Of a stretch of 64,000 nucleotides of DNA, positions 1 through 10,973 are shown in pieces. A model generated the notes under the pieces. The model searched no databases. It saw only the letters and a program-made list of their open reading frames with translations, and was not told where the DNA came from. The number at the start of each line of letters is the position of its first letter. Position 1 is the stretch's first letter. The translations under genes and the position numbers were made by a program. Origin of the DNA: Calonectria ilicicola (taxonomy: Eukaryota; Ascomycota; Sordariomycetes; Hypocreales; Nectriaceae); assembly GCA_020809705.1 (NCBI GenBank), contig CP085829.1, forward strand, positions 5,704,001 through 5,768,000, read 5' to 3'.

Positions 1-885
1 CACAGCTCGCAAACAAGGCATCGGGTGACTTGATGTATTAAACATGCCTGAACGGGTGGAGTGGGGAATCCTTGCAAACGATGGGCATTTGCACTTGCAC
101 TTGGCATTTTTGCTCGTTCTTTTTTGATGATGGACGGGACATGACATGGGGATATCCATACATGGGGACACATGGGGGGACATGGGATCAGCATGGGATC
201 ATTACGTAGTGCTGTGTGCGCTCTGGATAGCAGGGACATGCATGCGCTACGCCGCTAGCAATTCCCGCTAGCACATGTGCTGAGAGTGCTATTGCCCCGC
301 CGTAGGGCCATGGACGGTGGTGACTGGCTGGCGCTGGCGGGTGGGCCGTGGGGCCGGTGGCCCAGAGCCCGAGCCGAGGCTGTTTATCTCCACATGTACC
401 TGGGGTGTTAATGTGCTTTATGCTGGAGTTGTGCTGAGGGATGGTCCTGTCCTGGTTCTGTCCTGGTCCTGGGGGATGATGGTCCTGGCTGCTGCTGCCC
501 GCTCTCCACCTCGAATTTGCCCAGACGCGACACACAACAATCTAAATCTTGGCTTTTGACTCTTGACACACACGGCGCCCTTGATCCAACTTCTTCAGTC
601 CCTCCTTTTTTCTTTTACCTCGCCTTTCTTCGCTCTGCTCTGCTCTGTCCTGCGCTGTGTTCGTTGGGCGAGTCCAATCCAGATTATCCGACACCTCCCC
701 GCTTGCTTGAATGCCGTCGACAGTTCTCCCGATGCGCCGCGCCGAAGCTGCCCGTGGACCAGCAACATCTTGACCTCGATTCCGAGTTCTCTTTCCGAGC
801 TGCGACTCTCGAAGCTCGCGACCCCGTTTTCTTTAGCCTTTGCCTTGTTGTTTGATAGATACCCCTAACGTTTGTTCTCTTCACA
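1..885. other. Upstream region and 5' UTR of the TMEM135-like gene
   Basis: No convincing gene is seen. Short open frames on both strands have low-complexity translations with no family resemblance. The segment from about 590 to 700 is rich in C and T on the plus strand, as is common just upstream of or within fungal 5' UTRs, and leads into the ATG at 886. There is no clear TATA box. Confidence 0.5.
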
Positions 886-2776
886 ATGGCGTCGTCTCCT
901 ATGCCTTCGGGCGAGCCCGCCAAGTCGCGACAGGGCTCTGTTGCCTCGACCACATCCTCATCTTCCAAGACCGCATCCGACCATGTCATGCGAAACGCCC
1001 TGCGATACACCCTCTCCGCGCGCGAGTACGCCGCTCTTCACAAATATGTGCTGTCGCGATCCCGCGTCCTCCGTCGCTCGACACCAACTCCTAGCCGTGT
1101 CGAGAAGGCTTTGCAGCCCGCTCCAGGGGCCGATGACTTCAATGCTAAGACGATTCGCCACACGCTCAGGGTCTTTATAGCGACATTCCTGGGTATGAAG
1201 GGTTTCGGTGTCATCCAGAAGCGCATTAACGGCGAAGAGTATGCTGAAATCCCCTCGACGCTCTTATCAAGACGGTGAAGCTGACTGACGTGAAATAGGG
1301 CCAACCCCACCGGCCAGAAGCAGCCATTTTACAAGTCTCTCGCCATGAAGATGTCGCTGTCCCTGTCGACGATTCTCTTCCTTTACCGAATGCTTTTCCG
1401 CTTTCTCACACGCCTACGGCTGCACTTGCTCGACCCTCAGGTTGAGCCTTTCCGACTGCGCAACCCGCGAACAGCTGCGGCCCTGACGTCGCCCTATGCT
1501 CCCGCTGTTGGTGCTTCTTTCGCTGGTCTCGCGCTGGGCATCCTCCCCTCGCAGCAGATGCGTGTGAGCATGTCCATCTACGCCATGTTCCGTGCCCTCG
1601 AGTTCAGCTGGAACCTCTTTGAGGGTGAGGGTCTCATTTGGGGCCTCAAGAACGGCATCCCCAAGGACCGCCCGTGGTGGTTTGGAAGCTGGATGCTGCA
1701 GCCACTAGTTTATGGACAGATGTTCCATGCTTTTGTATTTGACCGCGAACTTGTGCCCGAGGTTAGTACTACGAATACCTTGCTCATTGCTACAGACCGC
1801 ATGAGACGTCGCAAGCGCCCTCTACCTGAACTCAGCTGACGTTGATAACAGCCATTTGGCAAGGCCCTCCTCAAGACCACCACCGCCTATTTGCACCCGC
1901 GCCCCGAAGACTGGCCCGCCAATCTTAAGTGGCCGCAGATGACACAGATTTTTGACAGTCTGGCCGAGATGGCGCGTCTCAGTTGGCCGTACGTGGACCC
2001 ATCTGATTTGATTTGCCCTGCAGGACCGTCTCAGCTAATCATGCATTAGAGCCTACATTTCGCCAACCCTCTTCCCGAACAAGGAAGATGTCCTTCCCGC
2101 TTCTCTTACGGCCATTGCGCCCTTGACGTCTCGGGCGCACCCTCTCATCACCTCGCTGTCTTGCGCTACGCTTCACCCCTCGGACCCGTCTTGTGCACGC
2201 ACTTACCTGACTTTTTGGCTCAACTCGTTTGGACCTCTCGCCCGCTTCTTTGTCGTCTTCTACTCTGCGCTCACCGTTCTGCCTCGTCTCTCGTCGCTGT
2301 ACCACAGCCCATTGGCCACTCTGCAGAAGATCATCAAGGCCGCTCTGCGCACGTCCACCTACGCCACTGGTGCCATCTCCACCGCCTGGGGCTCCATCTG
2401 CTTCTTCCAGACCTGGCTTCCCCGCCATGTTCTTGCCACCCAGCGTTTCTTCCTTAGCGGTTTCTTTGCTGGTCTCTGGGCTTGGCTTGAGCGCCGCAAT
2501 GGACGCGGTTTCTTCTTGACCACGGCCCGAGCCAGCGTCGACAGCCTCTGGAAGGTTGGTGTCAAGCGACGCTGGTGGAGAAGCATGAAGGGCGGTGATG
2601 TCTGGATCTTTATGCTGGCCCTCATGGTGACTGGTGCCGTCTACGAGCGCGATGCGCAGGCTATGCGCGAGAACAACTGGAGGAAGGGTATGAGCTGGGT
2701 GCGAGGTGAGGGCTGGAGAGACTGGGGCGCTGTCGAGGATGACGAGGAAGAGGAGAACCGCGAGAAGGATGAGTAG
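886..2776 (+). CDS. TMEM135-like multi-spanning membrane protein, four exons
   Basis: Four exons (886-1238, 1299-1761, 1852-1988, 2050-2776) join in frame to give 559 residues. Introns are 60, 90 and 61 nt, with donors GTATGC, GTTAGT and GTACGT and branch-like CTGAC/CTAAT before each AG. The N-terminal 40 residues are Ser-rich and low complexity. The middle holds several hydrophobic segments with aromatic and Pro/Trp motifs (RPWWFGSW, LQPLVYGQMFHAFVFD). The C-terminal half has further predicted spans and ends in an acidic Glu/Asp tail. The pattern resembles TMEM135 N-terminal-domain proteins of fungi, a family linked in animals to peroxisomes and mitochondria. That link is family knowledge; location in this organism is inference. 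No lesions were found, in contrast to many genes further right. A different integral membrane family remains possible. Confidence 0.72.
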
Positions 2777-3662
2777 AGTGTCTCGCCTTATTTTTTAATG
2801 TCTATGTATCATGATATCCTTATGGGTTGTTTTTAGTTAGGTGCGGGAGTTGGGCGAACCGGCTGCTAGGGTTTGCAAGGCTCCATAGGAGAGGGATCAT
2901 ACAAGCTGGGTGCTTGTGGCTATATTTGCGATAATTTACTGCTTCTTTGTTCTCCGGATTTCTCTATTTACTAGCCGTGAGGTGTGCAAGTATCTTCTGT
3001 TTTTAGTACTTCTCGTGCCCTCGTGCAGTACTTAAGTAGTACCGAAGTAGTTGATCGATACGATCTGTCCGCTGCTGCCACTATTTGCACGCTTTCAAGA
3101 TAATTGAAGAAGTTTGGTGTGGAATGGTATGAAGTTTAGACTAGACCCCAGAACCATAACTGCTAAGAGTACATGCGTATTCCAAATCAAACTTAATAGA
3201 AGGGCATGCATTGCATAAGCTTTCGGTCAAATTGCCTTGATAATGAATGGGTCTTCCTACACATGTATGTACATTATGCTAGGTACACACACACATAAAG
3301 CGACCTATTTAGCTATAATGATTTGAAGAAAATTCGAGGGGAGAAGAAATTATAGAATGAATAAAATTGAAACCGTTTTCTGGAACAGTTGTGTACAGCC
3401 AGCAAAACGTATGTGTGCGCAGCGGAAGACTCTTGATAATGGCCGTAACAAGGGCAATATCCCAAGGGCTTTGTGGAATAAAATGGAAAGAGCTGAGGGG
3501 AGCCGACAGGCTCCAACAGGCGCCAGAGGCTAATTTGTTTGCTCTCCAAACACAAGCAATTTCTCATCTTCATTCATCATCAAACTCGCTCCGACGCCAA
3601 TCGCATCATCATTTTCACATCTTTACAAGGTTTAACCCTCATTTCCATTTTCACACTGAAAG
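2777..3662. other. Intergenic region between TMEM135-like gene and conserved unknown gene
   Basis: No gene was recognised. The first 150 nt are the probable 3' UTR of the upstream gene. A short CA run lies near 3285-3295. The last 100 nt, rich in TTTTCA/CATC motifs, look like the 5' UTR of the gene starting at 3663. Confidence 0.45.
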
Positions 3663-4511
3663 ATGTCGAGAGTTACCAGATCGCAAAGCCGCAAATCACA
3701 GAGCACCGAAGGCAGCGAGGGCAATAGCGACAACCAGTCTGCAAGCGACTCGCCAGTCGCCTTGGAAGACGGCAGTCACACTCCGGCACCAAGCACCCAA
3801 GATGATTCTCCAAGGCGGATTCGCGCGCCTGAAGACTTGAGCGATCAAGAGAAAGAAGCTCTTAGAGACATTCTTGAGGAAATGATGAGGTCTCGTCCTC
3901 TCCCCAACCCCGATGAAATTGTTATTCCGGAAACCCTTTAGGAGCCCTTTCTGCAACAAGTCTTCGAGAACTGGTCTTCTGACATCCTATCCAACACCTT
4001 CCCAAGACCTGGAGCGAGGGATCGAACACAGGGCAACGTTCGGGTCGGCACCATCAGTCATCCAAGTAACAAGCCTGAGAAGAAGCGAAAAGGCGATGGC
4101 CAGCCTGTATTCATGAGACCAACCCTGCACAGTGGCTGGGAGCATATCGAATGGATGTACCGAAATACCAAAGGAAATATGGTGGATTGGCGCGATATTG
4201 AATTCAATGGCGAATTTGATGAGGATCAAGTGATGCAAAAATGCATGCGAGATTATGATGAAGCAGAAAAAGAGCGTATTGTCAATTACAACAAGTCTCG
4301 GGCGGTATGCCTGGCTCGACGCCGCATCGTGCGCTTTGCTCACCGAGGCGAATCAAGCCGGAGCGATCCGAGAGTTCTCGGAAAGGATAGCGCTACCGGG
4401 TTCGTTCCACTGAAATTAATCCGAGATCTGGTTCCCAGAGAATTGCAAAGGGCCCAAACCATGGTAGAGGCCACGCAAAATGGCGAGTTTGAGGAGCCAA
4501 CTTGGTTTTAG
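3663..4511 (+). pseudogene. Conserved unknown protein interrupted by one in-frame TAG
   Basis: Two open segments, 3663-3938 and 3942-4511, lie in the same frame and are separated only by a TAG at 3939-3941. Read as one unit they span 283 codons. The N-terminal part is Ser/Thr/Gln-rich, then turns charged with an acidic helix (DLSDQEKEALRDILEEMM) and a Pro-containing stretch just before the stop. The C-terminal part continues with a basic patch (PEKKRKGD), HSGWEHIEWMYRN and a run of charged helices. I do not recognise the family. A nuclear protein is plausible from the basic patch, but that is inference. No intron removes the stop: the only nearby donor-like GT (3890) paired with AG 3940-3941 would give a 52-nt intron that breaks the frame. 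The change is consistent with CAG to TAG. Either a young pseudogene, a readthrough gene, or a 92-residue truncated product. Confidence 0.6.
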
Positions 4512-5193
4512 AGCTTGTTATTGCTTGTCTTGCTGTCACGGCGAGTTGGGTTGGTCAACTACAGGGTGTTTTTTCTCTTTTTACTTTACGCAAAAACAGA
4601 ATGGATACGGGAAACTAGAAGCATGGGTGTTGGGTGGGGCGTTTCATGGATTGCTGGTCGGGTTAGAACTGAAGATAGCAATTCACACAATATACATCTT
4701 CTTCAAAATGTGCATCAATCGTTTCTGCAACCCTGTTACTGCAGGACTCGGACAATAAAGTGAGAAAATCACCACACATGAAAAAATCCATTCATTCATT
4801 CATTCATTTGTTTCTTTGATCCTTCTGAGTTCGTAGAGGGATGCTGGAGAAAACCATTGTGGATGGAGCACAATGCTTCAGGGATTAGCCTAATAGAATA
4901 CTAATACTGATCAGGATATCAAGATACAAAAAGCGACCGAGGCTCCAAAGGAGATTATGAAAAGAAGGATGATCAAGGCTGAAAGGGGCGATGCTGGCGA
5001 TGCTGGCGCTGGAGGCGATCGTGGTGGCCGTGGTGACCTTAGCCCACGGGTGATTCGGGAACGCCCATCCTGAGCATCATGAAAAATAATACCAATAATT
5101 ATCGCAATAAATAAATAGATGGATGGATGAATAAGATTTATTTATGTCTAAATTTGGTTCCCTGATTTATTCAGAAGCTTGATGCAGTAAATG
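4512..5193. other. Intergenic region with CATT microsatellite
   Basis: There is no gene here. A (CATT)n microsatellite occupies about 4789-4808. A GATGCTGGC/GGTGGCCGTGG-type short imperfect repeat lies at about 4990-5040. The region joins the 3' ends of two convergent genes. Confidence 0.5.
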
Positions 5194-5766
5194 CTACCTT
5201 TGCTCGGGCTTTTTGTCCATGTTGTGGATGTGCTCTAGAACTTGTTTGGCAGCTTCAGCGGGATTAATATTTGTAACATCCAATTCCAATTCCCTTGCTC
5301 CCCCGAAGCAAAATAGTTCCTCCTTCCGAAGAAGCCGCAGTATCTCCGGGTCTGTAAGCTTAGTGTCTACATCGCCGCCACGTCCTTTGCCGGTCACCCG
5401 TTGCAAATTCTCCTCTAGTTCGCAGCGCAGGATGATGGGAACAAATGGCACGCCGTGTTTTCCGGCCGCCCTTTCGTAATCTTGTGCCACAGACACATCT
5501 GAAGGGCTTGTGGATCGTGCATCTGTGAAAATCCAAGTCGTGTGTTTTGTAGCTTCTGATGTTGCAACGATGTTTAGAATGAAATCACGCAGGGCCGTCC
5601 GTATCTCGTTGTATTCCGGCGAGCTCCTGTCAACCAGCGGAGCAACAGGATCGATCAATAAATGATTTGAGTAAACTTTGGAATTGGGAATGAGTTTTTC
5701 CAGCTCTTTGGCAACGATGAGCTTTCCGACACCTGGATAGCCATTGATATAAACATACGTTGGCAT
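5194..5766 (-). CDS. Small P-loop kinase-like protein (AAA_18/adenylate-kinase-like fold)
   Basis: Single exon, 190 residues. The N-terminus is a short beta strand followed by a Walker A-like loop, GYPGVGKL, at residues 8-15. The Ser/Thr that normally follows the invariant Lys is Leu here, which would weaken Mg-nucleotide binding. Further motifs suit small nucleoside/adenylate-kinase-like P-loop proteins: TWIFTDARS at about residue 80 in the position of a Walker B-like strand, and PFVPIILRCELEENLQRV, a typical strand and lid helix. Length fits the fungal family. The substrate is unknown. The ATG at 5764-5766 is the natural start, directly before the first strand. Convergent with the gene at 3663. 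Confidence 0.68.
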   Translation of the reverse strand: MPTYVYINGYPGVGKLIVAKELEKLIPNSKVYSNHLLIDPVAPLVDRSSPEYNEIRTALRDFILNIVATSEATKHTTWIFTDARSTSPSDVSVAQDYERAAGKHGVPFVPIILRCELEENLQRVTGKGRGGDVDTKLTDPEILRLLRKEELFCFGGARELELDVTNINPAEAAKQVLEHIHNMDKKPEQR

Positions 5767-6364
5767 TGGAGACGTCGGAATACTGTGTCTTTATGATTGC
5801 ATCTTTGGAGATGTATCTTAATTTTATAGAAGGAAAACATTTGGCATGGAAATATATATTTTCAAGGATGAGCTGTGCAACGAGGAGTGGATTGGTGATA
5901 GATTATGATCTACTAATGAAACAGATATCCGTGACTCACTTTTGACTTGGCGGCTTCGCTTAGCCTATTAAGAAATAAACTGAGTATAACCCCGAATGTT
6001 GAAATTGAACCGGATAGAGAGAGCTATGATGTGAAATTGAAATGAAAATAAAACTTTGTACGGGGAATCGGTTGTTATGACCTTGAAGAATTTTGGATGT
6101 GTTGGCAAGTTGATGTTTGAGATGAATATTTCCCCCCCGTCATCCACTTAAATGAAAACATGTGCTTATATCAAGCTTTAGTATTGTATTCGATTAAATA
6201 GGAATGTATATATGGCATATTTGTCTATCTTACTGTATGTTAACCTGTTACATCGAGATGAATATATTTAGAATTCAGTACTATCTATGTATGTGAGCTA
6301 AATCTTAGCAATGCAAATTAAGAAAAACATAGAGAAAGGGAAAAATGAAGAAATTTTTATATAT
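5767..6364. other. AT-rich intergenic region
   Basis: No gene was recognised. The segment is AT-rich, especially 6180-6364, and holds the promoter of the P-loop gene and the 3' flank of the membrane protein gene. Confidence 0.4.
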
Positions 6365-7627
6365 TTAAGAAGAAGCTCGTTGGTATTTTGCCCCCGTGGA
6401 CCGGTTTGACTTTGAGGCCAGAACTTGCCGACAGGTCTGTAAGAAGCCAAATAGCCAGACGATATAAATGTGCCACCAAGAAATAATACATATCAAAAGA
6501 AGATGATGTACAATATAAGACCAATACACGGAAATGATAAGTCCCAGAGTAGTGAGGGGCCACAAAACTGATATCAAATGAGGGTCGCGATATTTATAAC
6601 CTATTGTGAGAATGAGTAAGGCAGTGCATGCTATGGTACTAATCGAAGAAAATGATAACGTATGGAGAGGAAGTGTAGAGACTACTAAGAGGTTGGACTT
6701 TAATTCAAGAGCAACGTGCCCCCAGAAGCGGATTGAAGGATGAAGAGGGCGGTATTCTCCGTAAGCCTCCAGCGACAAGTAGAAAGTAGTGATTATCGTA
6801 GCCAGAGTCTTCCAATATGTACAGTACTCAATACACCATTCAGGGTATAGAATCAGCTCGCTGAGAAACGCGGCCAGGATAGAAAAGGACGGTTGATGGT
6901 TGAAGCCGTGCCGGAATAGTTTCAAAAGCCCAGAGAGACTGAGCATGATCCCGGGAGCATGTGGCAGCCAATAACAAAGATCTTTTAGCTTCTCGAGGCT
7001 TTTTGTTCCATGCAAGGTAATAATATCGCGGGCCACATTGCCGAACTTGACATGTGGTGGAGGGGTTAAACCGGATGCTAAAGCCTCTTTGCATTCTGCG
7101 GACTGTGCAACATTCGCCGCATTCGTGGCAGCCGCTTGGCATTGTTCGATAAAATCCTTCCGTGCCGTCCAAAGAGCAATATCCAGTCCTTTTTGCGAGA
7201 TATCCCAGCCTTTGAATGCCGGAGGCAAAGCTATGACTGCCGCAAAGAGCCCCAAAAACCCCACAACCCAGCCCAGTTTCGACCACGTCTCTGAAGATAT
7301 GTGGAAACAATCCTGCCAGGATTTATTGCGTCCATATGACGGAGATGCTAGAGGCGGTTGGGATAGCTGGGCTGAGTGGCGAGGTGATGGTTCAGATGCT
7401 TGCTGATCTGTTATTTCACCTTGATTTTCATCGCAAATATTATTTTCACTAGCTGTATCTTCAATGATACTGGGGCGGGGGGCTCCCTCGCTGGGATGGT
7501 CGGCAAAATTAACCGTCATCGCTGTCATCTCGATGTGGTCCGCAAGAATGGGCGTCGAGCGGCTGATTTGCCCAACACGTTCGACTTCGGTTTCCATTGG
7601 AGTTAGATCCTCGGTGCCGACTGTCAT
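6365..7627 (-). CDS. Multi-spanning membrane protein of unknown function
   Basis: 420 residues from the first in-frame ATG (7625-7627). The open frame extends upstream to 7741, but only from a TTG. The N-terminal 120 residues are polar and acidic, apparently disordered. A hydrophobic span follows (LGWVVGFLGLFAAVIALPP). Next comes a segment with a Cys/Ala-rich helix that looks extracytoplasmic or loop-like. The C-terminal third has several spans, ending with a Trp/Tyr/Ile-rich pair (VYWSYIVHHLLLICIISWW) and a short basic tail. I do not recognise a named family. Similar soluble-head plus late-span proteins are common as hypothetical proteins in filamentous fungi. An upstream exon is possible because a GTAATC donor-like site and a CGCAG acceptor-like site flank the chosen ATG. 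Confidence 0.6.
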   Translation of the reverse strand: MTVGTEDLTPMETEVERVGQISRSTPILADHIEMTAMTVNFADHPSEGAPRPSIIEDTASENNICDENQGEITDQQASEPSPRHSAQLSQPPLASPSYGRNKSWQDCFHISSETWSKLGWVVGFLGLFAAVIALPPAFKGWDISQKGLDIALWTARKDFIEQCQAAATNAANVAQSAECKEALASGLTPPPHVKFGNVARDIITLHGTKSLEKLKDLCYWLPHAPGIMLSLSGLLKLFRHGFNHQPSFSILAAFLSELILYPEWCIEYCTYWKTLATIITTFYLSLEAYGEYRPLHPSIRFWGHVALELKSNLLVVSTLPLHTLSFSSISTIACTALLILTIGYKYRDPHLISVLWPLTTLGLIISVYWSYIVHHLLLICIISWWHIYIVWLFGFLQTCRQVLASKSNRSTGAKYQRASS

Positions 7628-8593
7628 CTGCGAAGCTAGGGACGCTGACTTGGTGTTGATCGGCAGACAGGTTATAGATATATCTGCGATTACCTCACAG
7701 CTTAAATTGAAATGTTCGGGGGTTAGAAAAATTGTAGACAATCAGTCTCTTAGGCTAATGTGCTATGAGGACAGAGAACAGGCACTCGAATGTTAGCCTC
7801 GAGTTTCGCCGTACACCACAATATGTGGGATAAGCAATCTCACTGTTGGCTGGGCGGGGTTGGATGTGAGCTTACCTGTAGAAAAATGTACAAGTTACAA
7901 AGATAATGCACGTTGGCGCCCAAGGTATATTATGGAGTACTACCTTTTAGACTTGGCTTTCACCTTGTCATCTTCCAATTGGCCGCAAGGCAACCACGAG
8001 GCAGCCACAAGGCAGAACGACGCCTAGTGCAGTGTGTGTGGCATGTTCCTTTGCTTGTCTTCTCAGCCTGGAATTTGAACGTCGCCCAAAAATGGGCGCC
8101 TGCGACTTGCACACGGTTCCATCACGTCTTGAAAATGCCATACAAAGCGGTTCGGAGAGTAGTAATTACTTTGAATTTTCGTGCTCGAGTTCTACCACTG
8201 ATTTTTCAACCTTTCTATATCAAGGCTCCCGAGCTGCTTTACTCCACTTCATCTTTACCCGGTTCTCTAGACCACCGTGACATGCATCTGCACTGCTGAG
8301 AAGAGCTAGGACCGCGTGAAAAATGCCCAACACCTCGCTTTTCAACAGCTCAGAAGTTAGCTCAAATCGAAATCGCCGGACTTATTCACATGCACCTATG
8401 AGGTGCATAACCCGTGCTTTCCAATTTTGGTCCAACGTCTCTGAGTGCAATTGATCATCTGTGGAACATCCTATGGAGCCACAATATAATTTACCCATGT
8501 TTGCGGTGAACAGTGATGGGCTAAATGCCTCACAGGAGGGCGCAAAATGAGCGAATTACTAGTCAATTACGGCCAATATTGTAGTTTTGGGTG
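7628..8593. other. Intergenic region, no gene recognised
   Basis: Open frames on the plus strand (7913-8299) lack family resemblance or good codon structure. A CAAGGCA/CGAGGCAGCC short repeat occurs near 7985-8015. Presumably carries the promoter of the membrane protein gene and the 3' flank of the AN1-phosphotransferase gene. Confidence 0.4.
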
Positions 8594-10014
8594 TTATGGG
8601 TGATTGGATGTATCTATGCCTGCTGTTTCACGAAGCTTAATGAGTTGAGTATTATTTGCCCACTTGCTTATAGCTTCATTCCTCCAATCTTCGAAATTCG
8701 GCATAGCGTCTTCAAAAGTGGATACGATACATCGGAAGACTTCAAGAGCTTCCTTCTTGGATAGGTCAAGCCCCATTCCGATGCCAAATAGAAAACGCCG
8801 AACCATATCTGATTCGAAATAATTGAATGGCGCCCCTTGAAAATCGAGTGCGTTGCTAAGGACTTTGTCGTCTTCACTTAATCCAACCTTGCCGTGAAAA
8901 ATGTCATTTGTGCTTGCGGATACAAGCGATGGCCCAAACGCTTCATATGCTGGAACAACTCTTGCAAATGTCCAGTCAATGACTCCTGTAATTTGAAAAT
9001 CATCGTCAACAAGAATGTGATCACCCTTGTCATCAGTGTGTTTGAGGAAGAAAGGCCCAGTGTTCAACTCTTGCCACCTCTCGAACCAAGGCCCCTCGCT
9101 TGATTTCTCGGCCAGAAATTTGAACATGAGCCAGGCATCAACGGAAAAAGAAGAAAATAATTGGCCATCTGAGATTAATTCGAGATATGAGCTGGCCCAT
9201 GAATGGTACAGCTTTCGTGCGTGGTCGAAAGGACCAATCCGGGGCAGTGTTCCAGTTCTGTCGCCAGCAATAGGTCCAACTTTTATGGTGCCAGTGGAGT
9301 CGAAATGTAAGGAACCGACACTGTCGAAAGAATGTTTACCTAGAGCGCAGAGAATTCCGGCCCATTGCTCCAAAACCTTCGACTTTTGTTCCTCTGAAGC
9401 CACGTAGGGGTTATATGGGCGACCGGGAAGCTTATCAATTAACATGTACGCAACGCCGACCTTATTGTTCTCATCGCCTCGCAATCCGTAGTCGTAGAGC
9501 CGCGGTGTTGGCACATCTACTGATTCAAGCCATCGTAGGGTTGCACATTCATTGAGTAAAATTTGATTGCTCAGCTCATCACTGAATGATGTGAACGTTT
9601 CTCGCAGAATTCGGGCGAGCCAAGTCGTGCCGTTTTCGAAAATGATTTGAAGGTGAACATGCATACTGCCCATTAGCTGGCTTCCTAAAGGGTCTCGATC
9701 ATCGATGCGACATTCTAGGCCACCAGAGAGCTCTTTTGCACGCTTTAACAGGGCAGCATGACTGGTTTTGGCACTCAGATTTACCAGCTCTTCAGTCTGG
9801 GCTGCCTCCCAAGCGTCATCATCGAGAGGTTTCCGCTGGTATTATCATTAGATAATTAAAATCGGTTTCATATGATTGGCCTTACCTCGCATGTGTGTAT
9901 CGAAGCTGTAACGTGAGTCGCGCAATACATTTGACGGCATCGCTCACAACCTCCAACATCAACAGCGGCTGCATTCAGACACCCAGGGACAGCGCAGTCC
10001 CAGAAGCGAAACAT
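8594..10014 (-). CDS. AN1-type zinc finger fused to APH-family phosphotransferase
   Basis: Two exons, 9886-10014 (ATG at 10012-10014) and 8594-9835, joined across a 50-nt intron (donor GTAAGG, branch CTAATG, acceptor CAG) in phase 0, giving 456 residues. Exon 1 and the start of exon 2 encode a zinc finger with spacing C-x4-C-x10-C-x2-C-x4-C-x2-H-x5-H-x-C at residues 7-42, the AN1 layout. The rest is a kinase-fold small-molecule phosphotransferase of the APH type. It has a catalytic-loop motif HTDDKGDHILV (Asp 311) in which the usual metal-binding Asn is His 316, and a downstream IDW (Asp 330). AN1 fingers often bind ubiquitin-related or lipid partners; the substrate here is unknown. Without the spliced first exon the gene would be called as a plain APH protein starting at 9673. 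Confidence in the join is high because Cys/His spacing is completed only after splicing. Confidence 0.82.
9836..9885 (-). other. 50-nt intron between zinc-finger and kinase exons
   Basis: On the minus strand: donor GAG/GTAAGG, branch CTAATG and acceptor CCAG, phase 0. A TAA stop in the kinase frame lies within it (9842-9844), so splicing is required for the fusion. Confidence 0.8.
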
Positions 10015-10601
10015 GGGATCGTGGAATCAGGAAAGAATTTCTTTAACCAAGATAGAAACACCTTGTCCGAGTTGCAAATGACAATAGTGAATGTAGTGTT
10101 TGTACAAGGAGGAACACGCGTTGACTGAGTCTGATTCACTGTGTTGAAGATGATGACTAAGTGGTTGGGTGGCTTGTGACCAGAGACGGACGTGGCTGAG
10201 GCGGCATTCATGAGATGATAAACGTAACCTTGGGCTATTGTTACACCAGAAAACAGTGGCTTGATCACCGTGTAGGACTTGGTGAATCAAACCGATTGAT
10301 GGGAAAATGGATGAGATAGCTGCTGAGTGACAAGTGTGCATTCTTGATCTTTCATGATGGGGTGATACCAAGAGATGACGACTGATAATAGCATGAGGTT
10401 TAAGTTCCCATTTTATTTTGCGGGTTTAATAATTCGAGACGCAATAGGGAGCTTAAAATGTCGCTGGCTGAAATGAATATGAGCGCTGCATTGGGTGACG
10501 AGCGCAAAATATTAGTAGGTGATGTGTAGGTTATTCAGTCACACGACATCACCAAATCATGAAGTCCCAATATGAGCAACAGACCTAGACGCGCTCGTCA
10601 T
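10015..10601. other. Divergent promoter region
   Basis: Separates the minus-strand AN1-phosphotransferase gene from the plus-strand small gene. No coding sequence was recognised. Short open frames here are without family resemblance. Confidence 0.4.
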
Positions 10602-10610
10602 TATATAAAA
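10602..10610 (+). promoter_or_regulatory. TATA box
   Basis: TATATAAAA about 140 nt upstream of the ATG at 10749, followed by a C/T-rich leader. It is one of the clearest TATA boxes in the window. Confidence 0.55.
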
Positions 10611-10748
10611 GGCACCTTTGCTTCAATTCCGTCTTTTCTTCCTTCGATTCCAACCATCGCTTTCAGCTACACCGATAGTTAATCGACTTCTACGCTCTGC
10701 AACATTAAAACGCTTTCCATCTTTTGATTGTTCAATTTCAACGCTGAC

Positions 10749-10919
10749 ATGTCGAACATCACTGCTGCTCCTATCGTCAATAGTTCTAGCGAGTCTTGTG
10801 AGACCCTTGTTAACAACATTGCGAGTAGTCAGCGCTGCTGCGTTCAGGGGTGTGACGCCTGGGCTGAGGCAGGATCTCGTTACTGCACTGCTCGAAAGTG
10901 CACCGTTCTAATCGTTTGA
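10749..10919 (+). CDS. Small Cys-containing protein (about 56 residues), function unknown
   Basis: ATG at 10749 opens a 56-residue frame with a Ser/Thr-rich start and a Cys cluster C-C-x3-C-x9-Y-C-x4-C ending in a hydrophobic tail. Support comes mainly from context: a strong TATA box and a pyrimidine-rich leader precede it. An alternative end exists. A 48-nt intron (10898-10945; weak donor GTGCAC, branch CTAAC, acceptor TATAG) would replace the last residues with a short basic tail ending at about 10964. The Cys pattern is short for a full zinc finger, so this may be a truncated or regulatory peptide. No signal peptide is apparent. Coding status is uncertain. Confidence 0.4.
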   Translation: MSNITAAPIVNSSSESCETLVNNIASSQRCCVQGCDAWAEAGSRYCTARKCTVLIV

Positions 10920-10973
10920 AGTCTGTACTAACATTGAGCTTATAGACAAAAAGTAGACGGTTAGATCTAATTT

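Noticed and set aside
188..535. Minus-strand frame near the left edge as a gene
   Set aside because: Low-complexity translation, no ATG context, no family resemblance and overlap with a probable promoter.
3890..3941. A short intron removing the TAG of the gene at 3663
   Set aside because: The only candidate (52 nt, donor GTCTCG) has a poor donor and breaks the reading frame.
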